The translations under genes and the position numbers were made by a program. From Basidiobolus heterosporus B8920 (Eukaryota > Basidiobolomycota > Basidiobolomycetes > Basidiobolales > Basidiobolaceae), in contig JNET01028686.1 of assembly GCA_000697455.1 (NCBI GenBank), forward strand, positions 1 to 14,941: a stretch of DNA of 14,941 nt, given 5' to 3'. How positions within the stretch are numbered: the stretch's first letter is position 1; the number at the start of each line of letters is the position of its first letter. The notes under the pieces were generated by a model. That model ran no database searches, was not told where the DNA came from, and saw nothing but the letters and a program-made list of their open reading frames with translations. Below are positions 7,300 to 14,941 of the stretch, piece after piece.

Positions 7300-7930
7300 G
7301 CCCAGGAGGGATCTAAGGTCCAAAATATTAAATTTGATTGATGAAGGTATGTGTGGTCCTTTGACAAATATATCTTTAAGCAGAAAAAAATATTTCCTAA
7401 TATTTACTGATAACAAGACAAGATATACTTAGGTATACTTTATGAAAAGCAAGAAAGAAGTACTGCCCAATATTCAAGAATCTTAAAGGAATGGTAGCGG
7501 AAGAAACTGACCAGAAAACCAAGAGGATTTGGTGCAGAAACGATGATACATTTACCTTAAGAAGCTTTCTAAGTTTCTGTAAGTGTGCCAATATAAAGCA
7601 TTGTTGCTACCACTGTTTATGTTAAAAATAGGCTTTTCAACAGAGAACTACACTGTTCTACACCATTTGAAGCATGGTATGGATTCAAGCCAGACATGGA
7701 CCATCTAAAAGTATTTAGAAGCACAGCATATGCCAAAATATTGACTGGCAAAGGGCCAAATGAAGTGCCAAAAAGGAAGAAATGCACATCTATGATCTAC
7801 TATGCTCAGAGAAGGGCATATATAGTTTTTGATACCAAAGCTATGAGATTAATTGAGTCTAGGCATAATTGGTTTGATGAAAATTCAAATTTTGCTTCAA
7901 AATTACATCAGTTCTGAGGGGAAAATCAGA
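7300..7930 (+). pseudogene. copia integrase core and C-terminal fossil
   Basis: This part encoded the DDE integrase that inserts the cDNA. Visible family segments are a MCGPLTNISLSRKKYFLIFTDN-like start of the catalytic core near 7350-7410, a CSTPFEAWYG segment near 7650-7685 followed by DHLKVFRSTAYAKI, and YIVFDTKAMRLIESRHNWFDEN near 7820-7880. The last matches the copia pattern YR-x-[FY]-[DN]-x3-x4-SR-x-V-x-F-[DN]-E. The stretch between about 7440 and 7640 aligns poorly, so part of the core is eroded. Confidence 0.88.
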
Positions 7931-8139
7931 AGCTAATCAGCTTGTGGATTTTGATCAAAGTTGTGAGTGAAGTGATGAAATTATGACTACAGAGGAATAT
8001 TCAACATTGGTTCCAGTGGAATTAGTGAAAATAGGTGCCAGAAGTGGTAAATTCAATTTGTCAAGCAAGGGAAGATTGCCAGACAAGAAATTACCTTGAT
8101 TGTGATATAAGAGAGTGCCAGAGCTCTATGAAAAATGAA

Positions 8140-8660
8140 CCATGAGAATACCAGCAAGATACCAGCAAATTTACAACCTTGGGGGTCTAGATACCACCAG
8201 AATACCAGCAGAAAATGAAAATTCTGAATTTTGGGTGTAACACCAGCAGGTTATCAGTGGAAAACCAGCTAAAAACCAGTAAAAAAAAGAAGAAATTACA
8301 ACTTTTTCAATTTTTCACAGGGCGAGTAGGGCTACAGGATGTATTGCCTACTCTGATGCGGATCTATGTCCATGAGAGACCAAGGAGGGTCTTTACATAG
8401 AGTTCATGGGTCTGCAAAATCTAAGGGGCACCTGCAATTGCAGTGCTATAGAACCTTTATGTTAAGGTTTTGGAGTTTAAATCAGGTTTAACTCAAGATG
8501 AGCTTAACAAGAAGCTAACCAGACACCAGACTGATGCTTTTGAGGATGCAGAGCACTCTGGGATGGGGCATAAAGAAGGAAAAACATTGCAAAGGCCAAT
8601 ATGATTGGCAGAAAGTGGAACACAAAGGTAAGCATTACTTTGAAGATGGTCTAGAAGGGG
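8140..8660 (+). other. anomalous segment between integrase and reverse transcriptase traces
   Basis: Six ACCAGC/ACCAGT words fall within about 130 bases (8149-8280), followed by an A-rich run. A short AYSDADL stretch (8346-8366) resembles the first catalytic segment of copia RNase H, which should lie after, not before, the reverse transcriptase. The segment also carries two of the element's few CpG sites. It may be an inserted or rearranged fragment, or the YSDAD match may be chance. Confidence 0.35.
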
Positions 8661-8719
8661 ACAAATGTGGCAGATTACAGTTTTGATTTAAAGAGTTTTG
8701 GGTGCCATGTGATCCTACT

Positions 8720-8870
8720 TGCCTTATTGGTGTACATATCTATTATAGCTATCAATAGGAAAGAGGCCTTTGAAACGTCCAAATGGAGCATATCTTCTCA
8801 GGAGATTACATCTAATCATGGTGAAAATCACACTATTGAAGAATTACAAATCAGGACAGCCAGATATGCC
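8720..8870 (+). pseudogene. possible copia reverse transcriptase N-terminal fossil
   Basis: A plus-strand segment reads KEAFETSKW and, about 15 codons later, NHTIEEL. This resembles the start of the copia reverse transcriptase domain, where EAL-x-KW-x2-AM is followed by N-x-TWELV. The rest of the polymerase domain, including a YVDD box, was not found between here and the right LTR. This is the main reason I consider the reverse transcriptase largely lost. Confidence 0.4.
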
Positions 8871-9380
8871 AAAACAATAACTCCAGATCATTTGTTGAGC
8901 ACTCAGGAGATATACAGATGTGATATAGAGCCAGAAACTATGTCACAAGGAACTTAAAAGCAAATAAGCTTTGATAAGTCAAAAATGGACAAAAATACAA
9001 TTAGCAGGAGCTAGATGAAAGCCAGGATTTTACAGATTAGATTTCTACAGAAAAGCTGATAGATACTGATCCTGAACTTGGTGCAGAAGGTGCAGATTCA
9101 GTGGCAGTAACTAATATATGCAATCAAGCTCTCAAATCAGATCTCATACCAGTAGTTAAGCAAATTTCTGGTCAGATTAAGTGGTTGATAAAGGTCTGCC
9201 CAAGTTGTGCCTTGGTTAATGCAATAATAGATCAATGTGAGTATTCTTATGTGTATTTAGGATGTGATATAGGTCACAAGAAGTTCCCAGTTATTTTTAT
9301 ACTTATACTCTTTGATAGAGTAATATGCTGATACTTAGAATGTTTAAGTACAAAGAGTTTATTATTCATATCAGTATTTA
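8871..9380 (+). other. 3' internal region of the copia element, unassigned
   Basis: This stretch should hold the rest of reverse transcriptase and RNase H, but no diagnostic motif is visible. A 76-codon open frame (9101-9331) has no domain I recognise. Heavy decay, or replacement by unrelated sequence, would explain it. Confidence 0.5.
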
Positions 9381-9392
9381 GTTGAGTGGAAG
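9381..9392 (+). promoter_or_regulatory. polypurine tract of copia element
   Basis: The purine-rich GTTGAGTGGAAG abuts the TGTTGA start of the right LTR. Copia elements of plants and fungi commonly carry a GAGGGGGAG-like tract at this point, where plus-strand DNA synthesis starts. The position fixes the LTR boundary. Confidence 0.65.
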
Positions 9393-9742
9393 TGTTGAAT
9401 TTAAGTTAGTTTGGCACTTAGGTACTCATATAACTAGATATATAACTTATCTTTGTATATATGAGATATTTACCAAAGTTGAAATGTGTAACATCAATGT
9501 ATATTAATAACAAGAATATGAGATGTTGGATTTATGCAAAATCTTAAACATATCCAAGTGAGCTGAAACTTCCACAGTAGGCTCCTAGAGCCCTCTAAAG
9601 TAGTATGTAATGTTTTTTATATTTAGTTTCAACAAAAGATATAAATACCTCTCTCCATAACAATGAAATGTCAAGTGAAAGTACAAAAACCTCTTTTGAA
9701 TTACACAAGTCACTTCCAATATCACTATTTCTACTTTCAACA
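9393..9742 (+). repeat. right LTR of Ty1/copia element (350 bp)
   Basis: It starts TGTTGA and ends TTTCAACA, giving the inverted TGTTGA/TCAACA ends typical of copia LTRs. It aligns along its length with 5196-5544, with about three-quarters identity by eye. A TATA-like GATATAAATACC lies near 9640. The five bases after it (GATAC) nearly repeat those before the left LTR. Confidence 0.93.
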
Positions 9743-10439
9743 GATACAAGTATTAGAGCTCATTTGTGAGTCTCTGCATTCAAGTATTATATTTCTTGGG
9801 TATACTTGCTCTTGTTTTACATTGTAGAGTAAACTCTATAACTGCCCATTGATAGTGAAGACCACAATGACTATTCACCACTTGTTTTTTTCTTCAAAGT
9901 GCAATAAGTATATAGATGCAATCAACATGTATTTTCAGAAAAATTCCCATACTCTATTGGACATCCACCAACTTAATGGAAGAAAAATATAACTGCATGC
10001 TTATTGGTAAAATGGTAGATAATTTTTGAGTTTGTTATGCAGTGAAACACATGTAACATTACACTTTTTGCTCTGGGGCAAGTGAATATAGCAGAGCAGC
10101 TAAGAACTGATGGGAAAAAATAAAGTTGCTTGATACATCTACAAGTATTTGTGGTTTATGGTAATGGATTGCTACAACCATAATTAGCCAATCACATAAT
10201 TAGAATAAGTAAATTCCTCCAAAGTAGCTCTTAATGGGTGGCATTTCCTTAGTAAGAATACATGGGTTGCCATATTTATTGTGTGCTTTGGTGGTGATCA
10301 TGGATCCAGAAAAACATTGGACATTTTTCTAATGGTATTTTGACTGCAATCTCTTATAGGGTCTACTCTTTTTGGATGTTAGTAAAGATTATAGCTGATT
10401 ATCAGCAAAAGAATACTTGCCTACAGTGCTATTTGATCC
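9743..10439. other. right flank of copia element, no gene recognised
   Basis: CpG-poor, AT-rich sequence with stops in every frame. No transposase, RNA gene or paired termini are visible. It probably belongs to older repeats into which the copia element inserted. Confidence 0.4.
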
Positions 10440-10532
10440 CCTGGCTAGGATCATATTACACAGTAATACACCTGGCTAGGATTATATAACACAGTAATAC
10501 ACCTGGCTAGGATTATATAACACAGTAATACA
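10440..10532 (+). repeat. tandem repeat, three 31-bp units
   Basis: Three adjacent units of 31 bases (10440-10470, 10471-10501, 10502-10532) each begin CCTGGCTAGGAT and end ACACAGTAATACA. Units 2 and 3 are identical and unit 1 differs at a few positions, so the third unit is probably a recent duplication. There are no unique spacers, so it is a minisatellite and not a CRISPR array. Confidence 0.95.
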
Positions 10533-13500
10533 GATTATACCAGATTTCAGTAATAGCTATATTGGTTTGACAATACTATACTCATGTATGTCCATGCCAT
10601 ATGAGCAAATGTAATAATCTGGTATCAAATGTTAGATCATGATTTGCAGTAGCTTTTAAGGCTATAGACTCAAAGCTGCCATACTGTTTGAGTCTGTGAT
10701 TAATTTGGCCATCAATCACTGTCTCAGCATATGAGTGAACCTAGTTGTGTTTGTAGCATTTTATTCAATTATCCCATAGAATCTATATGCAAAGCATCCT
10801 CTCTATCTCTAAGAAAGCTTTATGATCCTCTAGAATCAGAAACGTGCTACTGATTAAAGTAGTGCACTGTGTACTATCTGATTAGAGTCAGTATATCTGA
10901 GTTTATCAAATGTCAGTAAGCAAGAGTAGGGCAGAGTAGCACTTTTAAATCATATCTGAGATAACAAAGCTTTGTTGCGCCCCATTGCAAGTAAAGGGAA
11001 AAACTGACTTGAAAGAGCATGATTAGAATTACTTCCATCAAGAATGTTCTGATTGTGCTACTTAAGCATAAGAGCTACTATACCTAGGCCAATCCTTTCC
11101 CCAAGCTTGCTCATCCAATGTTCACCAGCCTAATGACATCAAGGTTCTTGTACTAATAAGAATCTACAAAAGGCCATTGATGATAAGGACATATTAGCAT
11201 TGATGCTTGTCCTTTGGTTTTGCTTCAGCCTGCCTTTATCTTTACATTGCAACAATTTAGCTTTGAGCTTGCTTCTCTCTTGTTGTCTATGTCTAGCTAC
11301 TAACCTCTAGCCTTACCAAATAGTAAGTTGCTTGAAGTGCTTTCTCCTGAAAGAGCTATATTAAGTAGTTTCAATTGGGTTGCAGTCTCAGAAGTAGAAG
11401 TAGAGTCCAGCTTGTAACTATATTTGATGCAATCTCGATCATTCTGTTGGTGGCCTATGTCCAAAATTGTCATCACCAAGTGAACCAGAGTAATCTTGAA
11501 AGCAGCAGCTTGCCATCTGCTAGTTCCTTTGATAGCATTCCTAGATTATGCCCAAAGTCTCTTTGCAAGTATTCTCATTCCTCTTTAGTGTCCTATTGAT
11601 GCTCAGTTAGCAATTAGCATATACACACTGAGGATAAGGCTAGATTCTAGATGAGACAGAAGGAGCTGTTTCAACCTGTGACATTCTAGTTCAAGTCACA
11701 AAGCTCCTGTGTAAGTTCAAAGTGAAAGTTTCCTGTTAAGCTTTCTTGAACATCACTTGTTGTTTGATTGTGAGTTTTCTACAAGCACTGGAAAGTTTAC
11801 CATTCAAATACTCTTTCCAAAATTAGTTTGAGATAGAATTATTGTTTTTTTGTATATCACAAAATTCACTAGTAATTCCAGGATATCTTTGTGCAAGCTC
11901 ATTTTAGAAATATATACAGTTGTAAGCTTACTGTGGACAATGCTACTTAACCTTTTTCATCCTTTGTTCAATGGTGAGTATTCTCCCCACTCAATCTTAT
12001 GCCATGCATGATTCTCCTTAGAAGATGGTGAAAATTCAAGAATAAAGTGCACTGCTAGTTTCTGTATAGCCTCTTTTATCTTGGTCCTCCTCACTTATAT
12101 AAGCAGCATTGCAATTGATATTTATTTGTCTTAATCCCCAACTAGACACTCACTGATTTCAATATCTATATACTAAAATCTATGATATTGAGCTATCCCG
12201 TAAGAGACTAACTCAAGCTAACTAGCTTTGATCAAATCCTGCTGTTATCCCATTCATATAGAGGCAAGTAGACATCATTACTATTGCCTTATTAAGCATT
12301 AGCCTACTATTGGTCTCATTACTTTCAGTATTGATGTAAAACTTGTGTTGACTGCTATCTCTAAATGTAAGTCACTTGTACCATCAACTGTTTGAGTATT
12401 TTAAGAAAGTAAAGAATTCAAACCAGCCCTACTATGCCAGATGGCCCACAGCTCTAGCATAGAGTCATTTTGTCCTCAGTAGATATTCCTGACCATGCCT
12501 GTTGCCACAAAGGGCTTCACCATTGGTATTTTGAAAGAAACCTGTACTTTGGGATTCTTTTACATTTCCCCTTACAAGAACTCAGATGGTGAATGCTCTA
12601 GCTACTACAAGAGCCACTAAACAACAAGGCTAAGCTCATTGACACATAGGCTAACTGGTGGTGCAAGCTCTTATCCTAAACCAGATATTTCCAAAGATCC
12701 TTCAGCTTTAATAGTAGGTGAAATATACAACCAACAGACCAGAAACTTGGGCCTACCAAGTATATTCCATTTCTTGGGGTATTTACCAGTAGAACAGAGA
12801 TTATCAATTTTCGGACTTGTTTAGAATTAAAGGTAGTGAATTTCAGAGAAAGCACAGGGTGTTCTACCTGGAAAAGGGTATGGCACACAGTGAAGTTACA
12901 AGCTTCATCTGACCTGTATAGAGTTTCTGAAAGCTTTGTGAGTTACAATACACAGGCATTAATCTCAAAGGGCTAGGGAAGTCCACAACTCTTGGAGAAA
13001 AGGGAGTAAACTGTAGTGAATCCTGTGTACAGTTTTGAAGATTGCAAAGAGGTGGCTTTTAAAACTTTCAAGTACTCTTTAGGAGCTTTATCTTTATCTT
13101 CTATGATTGGTGGCTGGCAAATCATTATTCATCGCTTATCAGCACATTTTTTAAGTTTCAATACACTATCACCTGCACAAATTTACAATCTGTTTGATTA
13201 GTTACCAAGACTGGAAGATATGAGACCAGCCTCCTGTGAAGCTATTAAATAAACAAGACCAGCTCAATGTTAACTATGTTCTTGCATCAAGAAGTGAGCA
13301 AAGTAATGTGTGAGACATGCAAAGTCTGAGGTCAATGCAAATATTTTAGAAAGCAAAGTATTATGGAAACTCTTCTGTTCATAAGTAAGTTCTAGAAGAA
13401 ATCTAAGTGCAAAGCAGTTAATAGGCCAGCTTAAGTAGGGTGACTTCTAGCATAAACAATTCTGTGGCAAGCTACATGAATTTCATTAGCATTATGTTTA

Positions 13501-13698
13501 CTTACTATGGCAGCATTTACTTCCTCCATTGTAGTGAGGTTGCAATGCTACCCACTGACAGCTTAAATTTTCTTATCTTATACTACCTTACTTAACCATA
13601 TTAGCATTACTATCCTTTACTATTAGTACTATCCCTTTCTTACTTAGCTATATTTCAATTCACTTGCAGATCCAAGATTTTCCCAGAAGCTACCAGAA
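10533..13698. other. 3.2 kb of unassigned, decayed repeat-like DNA
   Basis: No gene, tRNA or element end can be supported. Open frames are all short (61 to 74 codons, for example 11375-11599, 12639-12824 and 13016-13201) and carry no motif I can place. CpG is very rare, as in the copia element. The evenly scattered stops and short coding-like stretches near 12480-13250 suggest decayed transposon DNA, but the family is unknown. TTCACTTGCAG near 13670 resembles a 3' splice site, with no exon I can attach. Confidence 0.4.
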
Positions 13699-14116
13699 TG
13701 TTCTGCAATATTCCAGATCAGAAGTCATTATTTGAACACTCACCCCACTATGGAAAATTCTATGGAAGGTCACATGACCACTTCTACCCCTAGCCTGCCA
13801 AGATGTTCCATGGAAGATCACATTATCTTCTCTACAATGTCATCCCATGATTACCCTATTGGTCAGTATTACCTGTAGATGACTTATTAATATTCCACAG
13901 GAATCATCCTTTAATTACTAATCAATTTCCCCTATTGGTAAAGTTTTGCCAAGAAATGAGGCACAGTAACTTAGTATCAACTGGAAAATTTGTATTAGTA
14001 ATCACCCTAAGTGTAAAAAAGCATATATAGGAGACTTTTCTCCTACAATAAATCATCATCTTATCTTTACAATATTTCTCTTATTGTTCATTTGATCACT
14101 GCTACCTGCTATCACA
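13699..14116 (+). repeat. putative LTR (about 418 bp), perhaps Ty3/gypsy-type
   Basis: The segment can be bounded by TG (TGTTCTGCAATATT) and CA (GCTATCACA). Near its end are a TATA box (GCATATATAGG, 14021-14031), a perfect hairpin AGGAGA/TCTCCT (14029-14044) and AATAAA (14047-14052), a compact LTR-like promoter and poly(A) layout. Upstream is a related pair of phrases, TTCTATGGAAGGTCACATG and TTCCATGGAAGATCACAT. No second copy lies in the window, and I see no clear primer-binding site after it, so boundaries and family are tentative. It could be a solo LTR or the 5' LTR of an element continuing past the window. Confidence 0.45.
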
Positions 14117-14941
14117 GCAACCACCTTTGACTCTACTACGGAAGCTTTACAGGAAAAGCCAACTAGCCAAGCAAACACCTAGTCAACACTTGGGAACCTC
14201 AACAGGAAGTTCACACAGTAGGAATCTTTTACTTTATTTTTTTCTTTCCTTAGTTTGTCATTGTACGGCAAAGATCTTTTTTATCTTTGTAACTATTGGC
14301 AAAAGCTGCAATCTTTTCAAGACACTGCTGGTGTAGTTTACAGTGGGTTCTGACTTTAGAGGCTCTAGTACTTAGTCATCTCCCAAGGACGTTTGAAACC
14401 AGTATCATCTTTTGTTAAGATGCCAAACAAGTTGGGGTCTGTAGCTCAACAGTTTATCCTTGACAAACTTGAGGCTTTATTACCCTTCACAAAAGCAACC
14501 AGAAGACAACTTCCCTGTTTCAGAAAAGAGGTTATCGCACCCAGTGAGCATACCACATTAACTTGAGATTCAGGAAGGATCAACTTGGTATTCCTACACC
14601 CTGACAACATGATTGTGTATGGTGTGACTCTCCAGATCACTCTAGAAGAGACTGCCAAGAACTCCAACAATTTCTCAGGGAAGGAGCTGTCACTATTGAC
14701 AAAGAAGGCTTCATTGCTGACAAAGAAGGAAGAAGATTACCAACCAACTTCAGGAGAGGAGGAATGAAGGATCTTTACTACAAATCCCACAAAACAACTC
14801 GCAAGACATCATCAGCACCCAACCAGCTCAACACAAGAGACCACCTCAACTCCATTGCCAGCAGATGACTATTCAGCTGCTGCGTACACTATCAAAAGAA
14901 ACTTAGCACCTGACACACAGACTAGCCAACCCAAGCAACGT
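14117..14941 (+). pseudogene. possible gag-like internal region of an LTR element, cut by the window end
   Basis: Downstream of the putative LTR, plus-strand segments look protein-coding by composition but are broken. Examples are a stretch starting ATTFDSTTEAL near 14118, one starting MPNKLGSVAQQF at 14421, and a Pro/Thr/Gln/Ser-rich stretch from about 14767 to the window end. Such composition is common in the Gag N-terminal parts of fungal LTR elements, but no diagnostic Gag, zinc-knuckle or protease motif is reached before the sequence ends. A doublet of TGACAAAGAAGG near 14700-14728 lies within it. It could instead be a decayed host gene. Confidence 0.3.

Larger units (their letters stand above)
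5196..9742 (+). mobile_element. degraded Ty1/copia LTR retrotransposon, about 4.5 kb
   Basis: The outline is nearly complete. Left LTR 5196-5544, primer-binding site at 5545, gag-like region, protease motif, GAG-pre-integrase domain, integrase, fragments of the reverse transcriptase region, polypurine tract ending at 9392, and right LTR 9393-9742, with a 5-bp target duplication outside. Protease and integrase ahead of reverse transcriptase is the Ty1/copia order. The reverse transcriptase core appears largely lost, and the total length is shorter than the usual 5 to 6 kb. The element is clearly broken, with many disruptions across all domains. The LTRs are only about three-quarters identical by eye, so the insertion is old, probably many millions of years under typical fungal rates. 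Very low CpG content suggests long silencing by cytosine methylation. Confidence 0.93.

Noticed and set aside
10440-10532. CRISPR array
   Set aside because: The units are contiguous 31-bp tandem repeats with no unique spacers, and the setting is eukaryotic.
11100-11830. Pogo/Fot1-like transposase C-terminus on the minus strand
   Set aside because: A basic Lys/Arg/Gln-rich stretch superficially recalled the tail of fungal pogo transposases, but no DDE motif, HTH or terminal inverted repeats were found.
12480-13250. Decayed host or transposon protein gene
   Set aside because: Several short coding-like stretches occur in different frames, but none shows a motif I can assign to a family.

Overview
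This window looks like repeat-rich, gene-poor DNA from a eukaryote, most likely a filamentous fungus. The evidence is a fungal-type Ty1/copia LTR retrotransposon whose primer-binding site matches the anticodon region of fungal initiator tRNA-Met, several TTAGGG-type telomere-like motifs, AT-rich sequence, and no bacterial-style operons or ribosome binding sites. I found no host gene I could defend with confidence. The species cannot be named from sequence alone.

Layout. (1) Positions 1 to about 2930 are a CpG-normal segment. It has one 175-codon open frame of unknown nature (235-762), a pair of diverged direct repeats of about 200-230 bp placed about 1.2 kb apart (741-942 and 1952-2183), two short telomere-like tracts in opposite orientation (1046-1058 and 2182-2192), and, at its right end (about 2290-2840), an unusually dense block of inverted repeats. 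Three hairpins in that block share a constant loop and flanks, but their arm sequences differ and co-vary. (2) From about 2930 to the end, CpG becomes about five to ten times rarer, as expected for old, methylated repeat DNA. (3) About 4090-4480 holds traces of an old Ty1/copia reverse transcriptase/RNase H region. (4) Positions 5196-9742 are a nearly complete outline of a degraded Ty1/copia element: 349/350-bp LTRs, primer-binding site, gag, protease, integrase and fragments of the reverse transcriptase region, polypurine tract and a 5-bp target duplication. (5) Positions 9743-13698 are unassigned repeat-like DNA with a 3 x 31-bp tandem repeat at 10440-10532. (6) Positions 13699-14116 look like an LTR, with TATA box, hairpin and AATAAA, followed by gag-like, Pro/Thr/Gln-rich sequence that runs off the window. 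This may be the 5' part of a second LTR element, perhaps Ty3/gypsy.

The genes do not form a working pathway. The recognisable coding content is retroelement fossils. The most unusual signal is the covarying hairpin series at 2451-2768. The best supported biological inference is half-tRNA (initiator Met) priming of the copia element.
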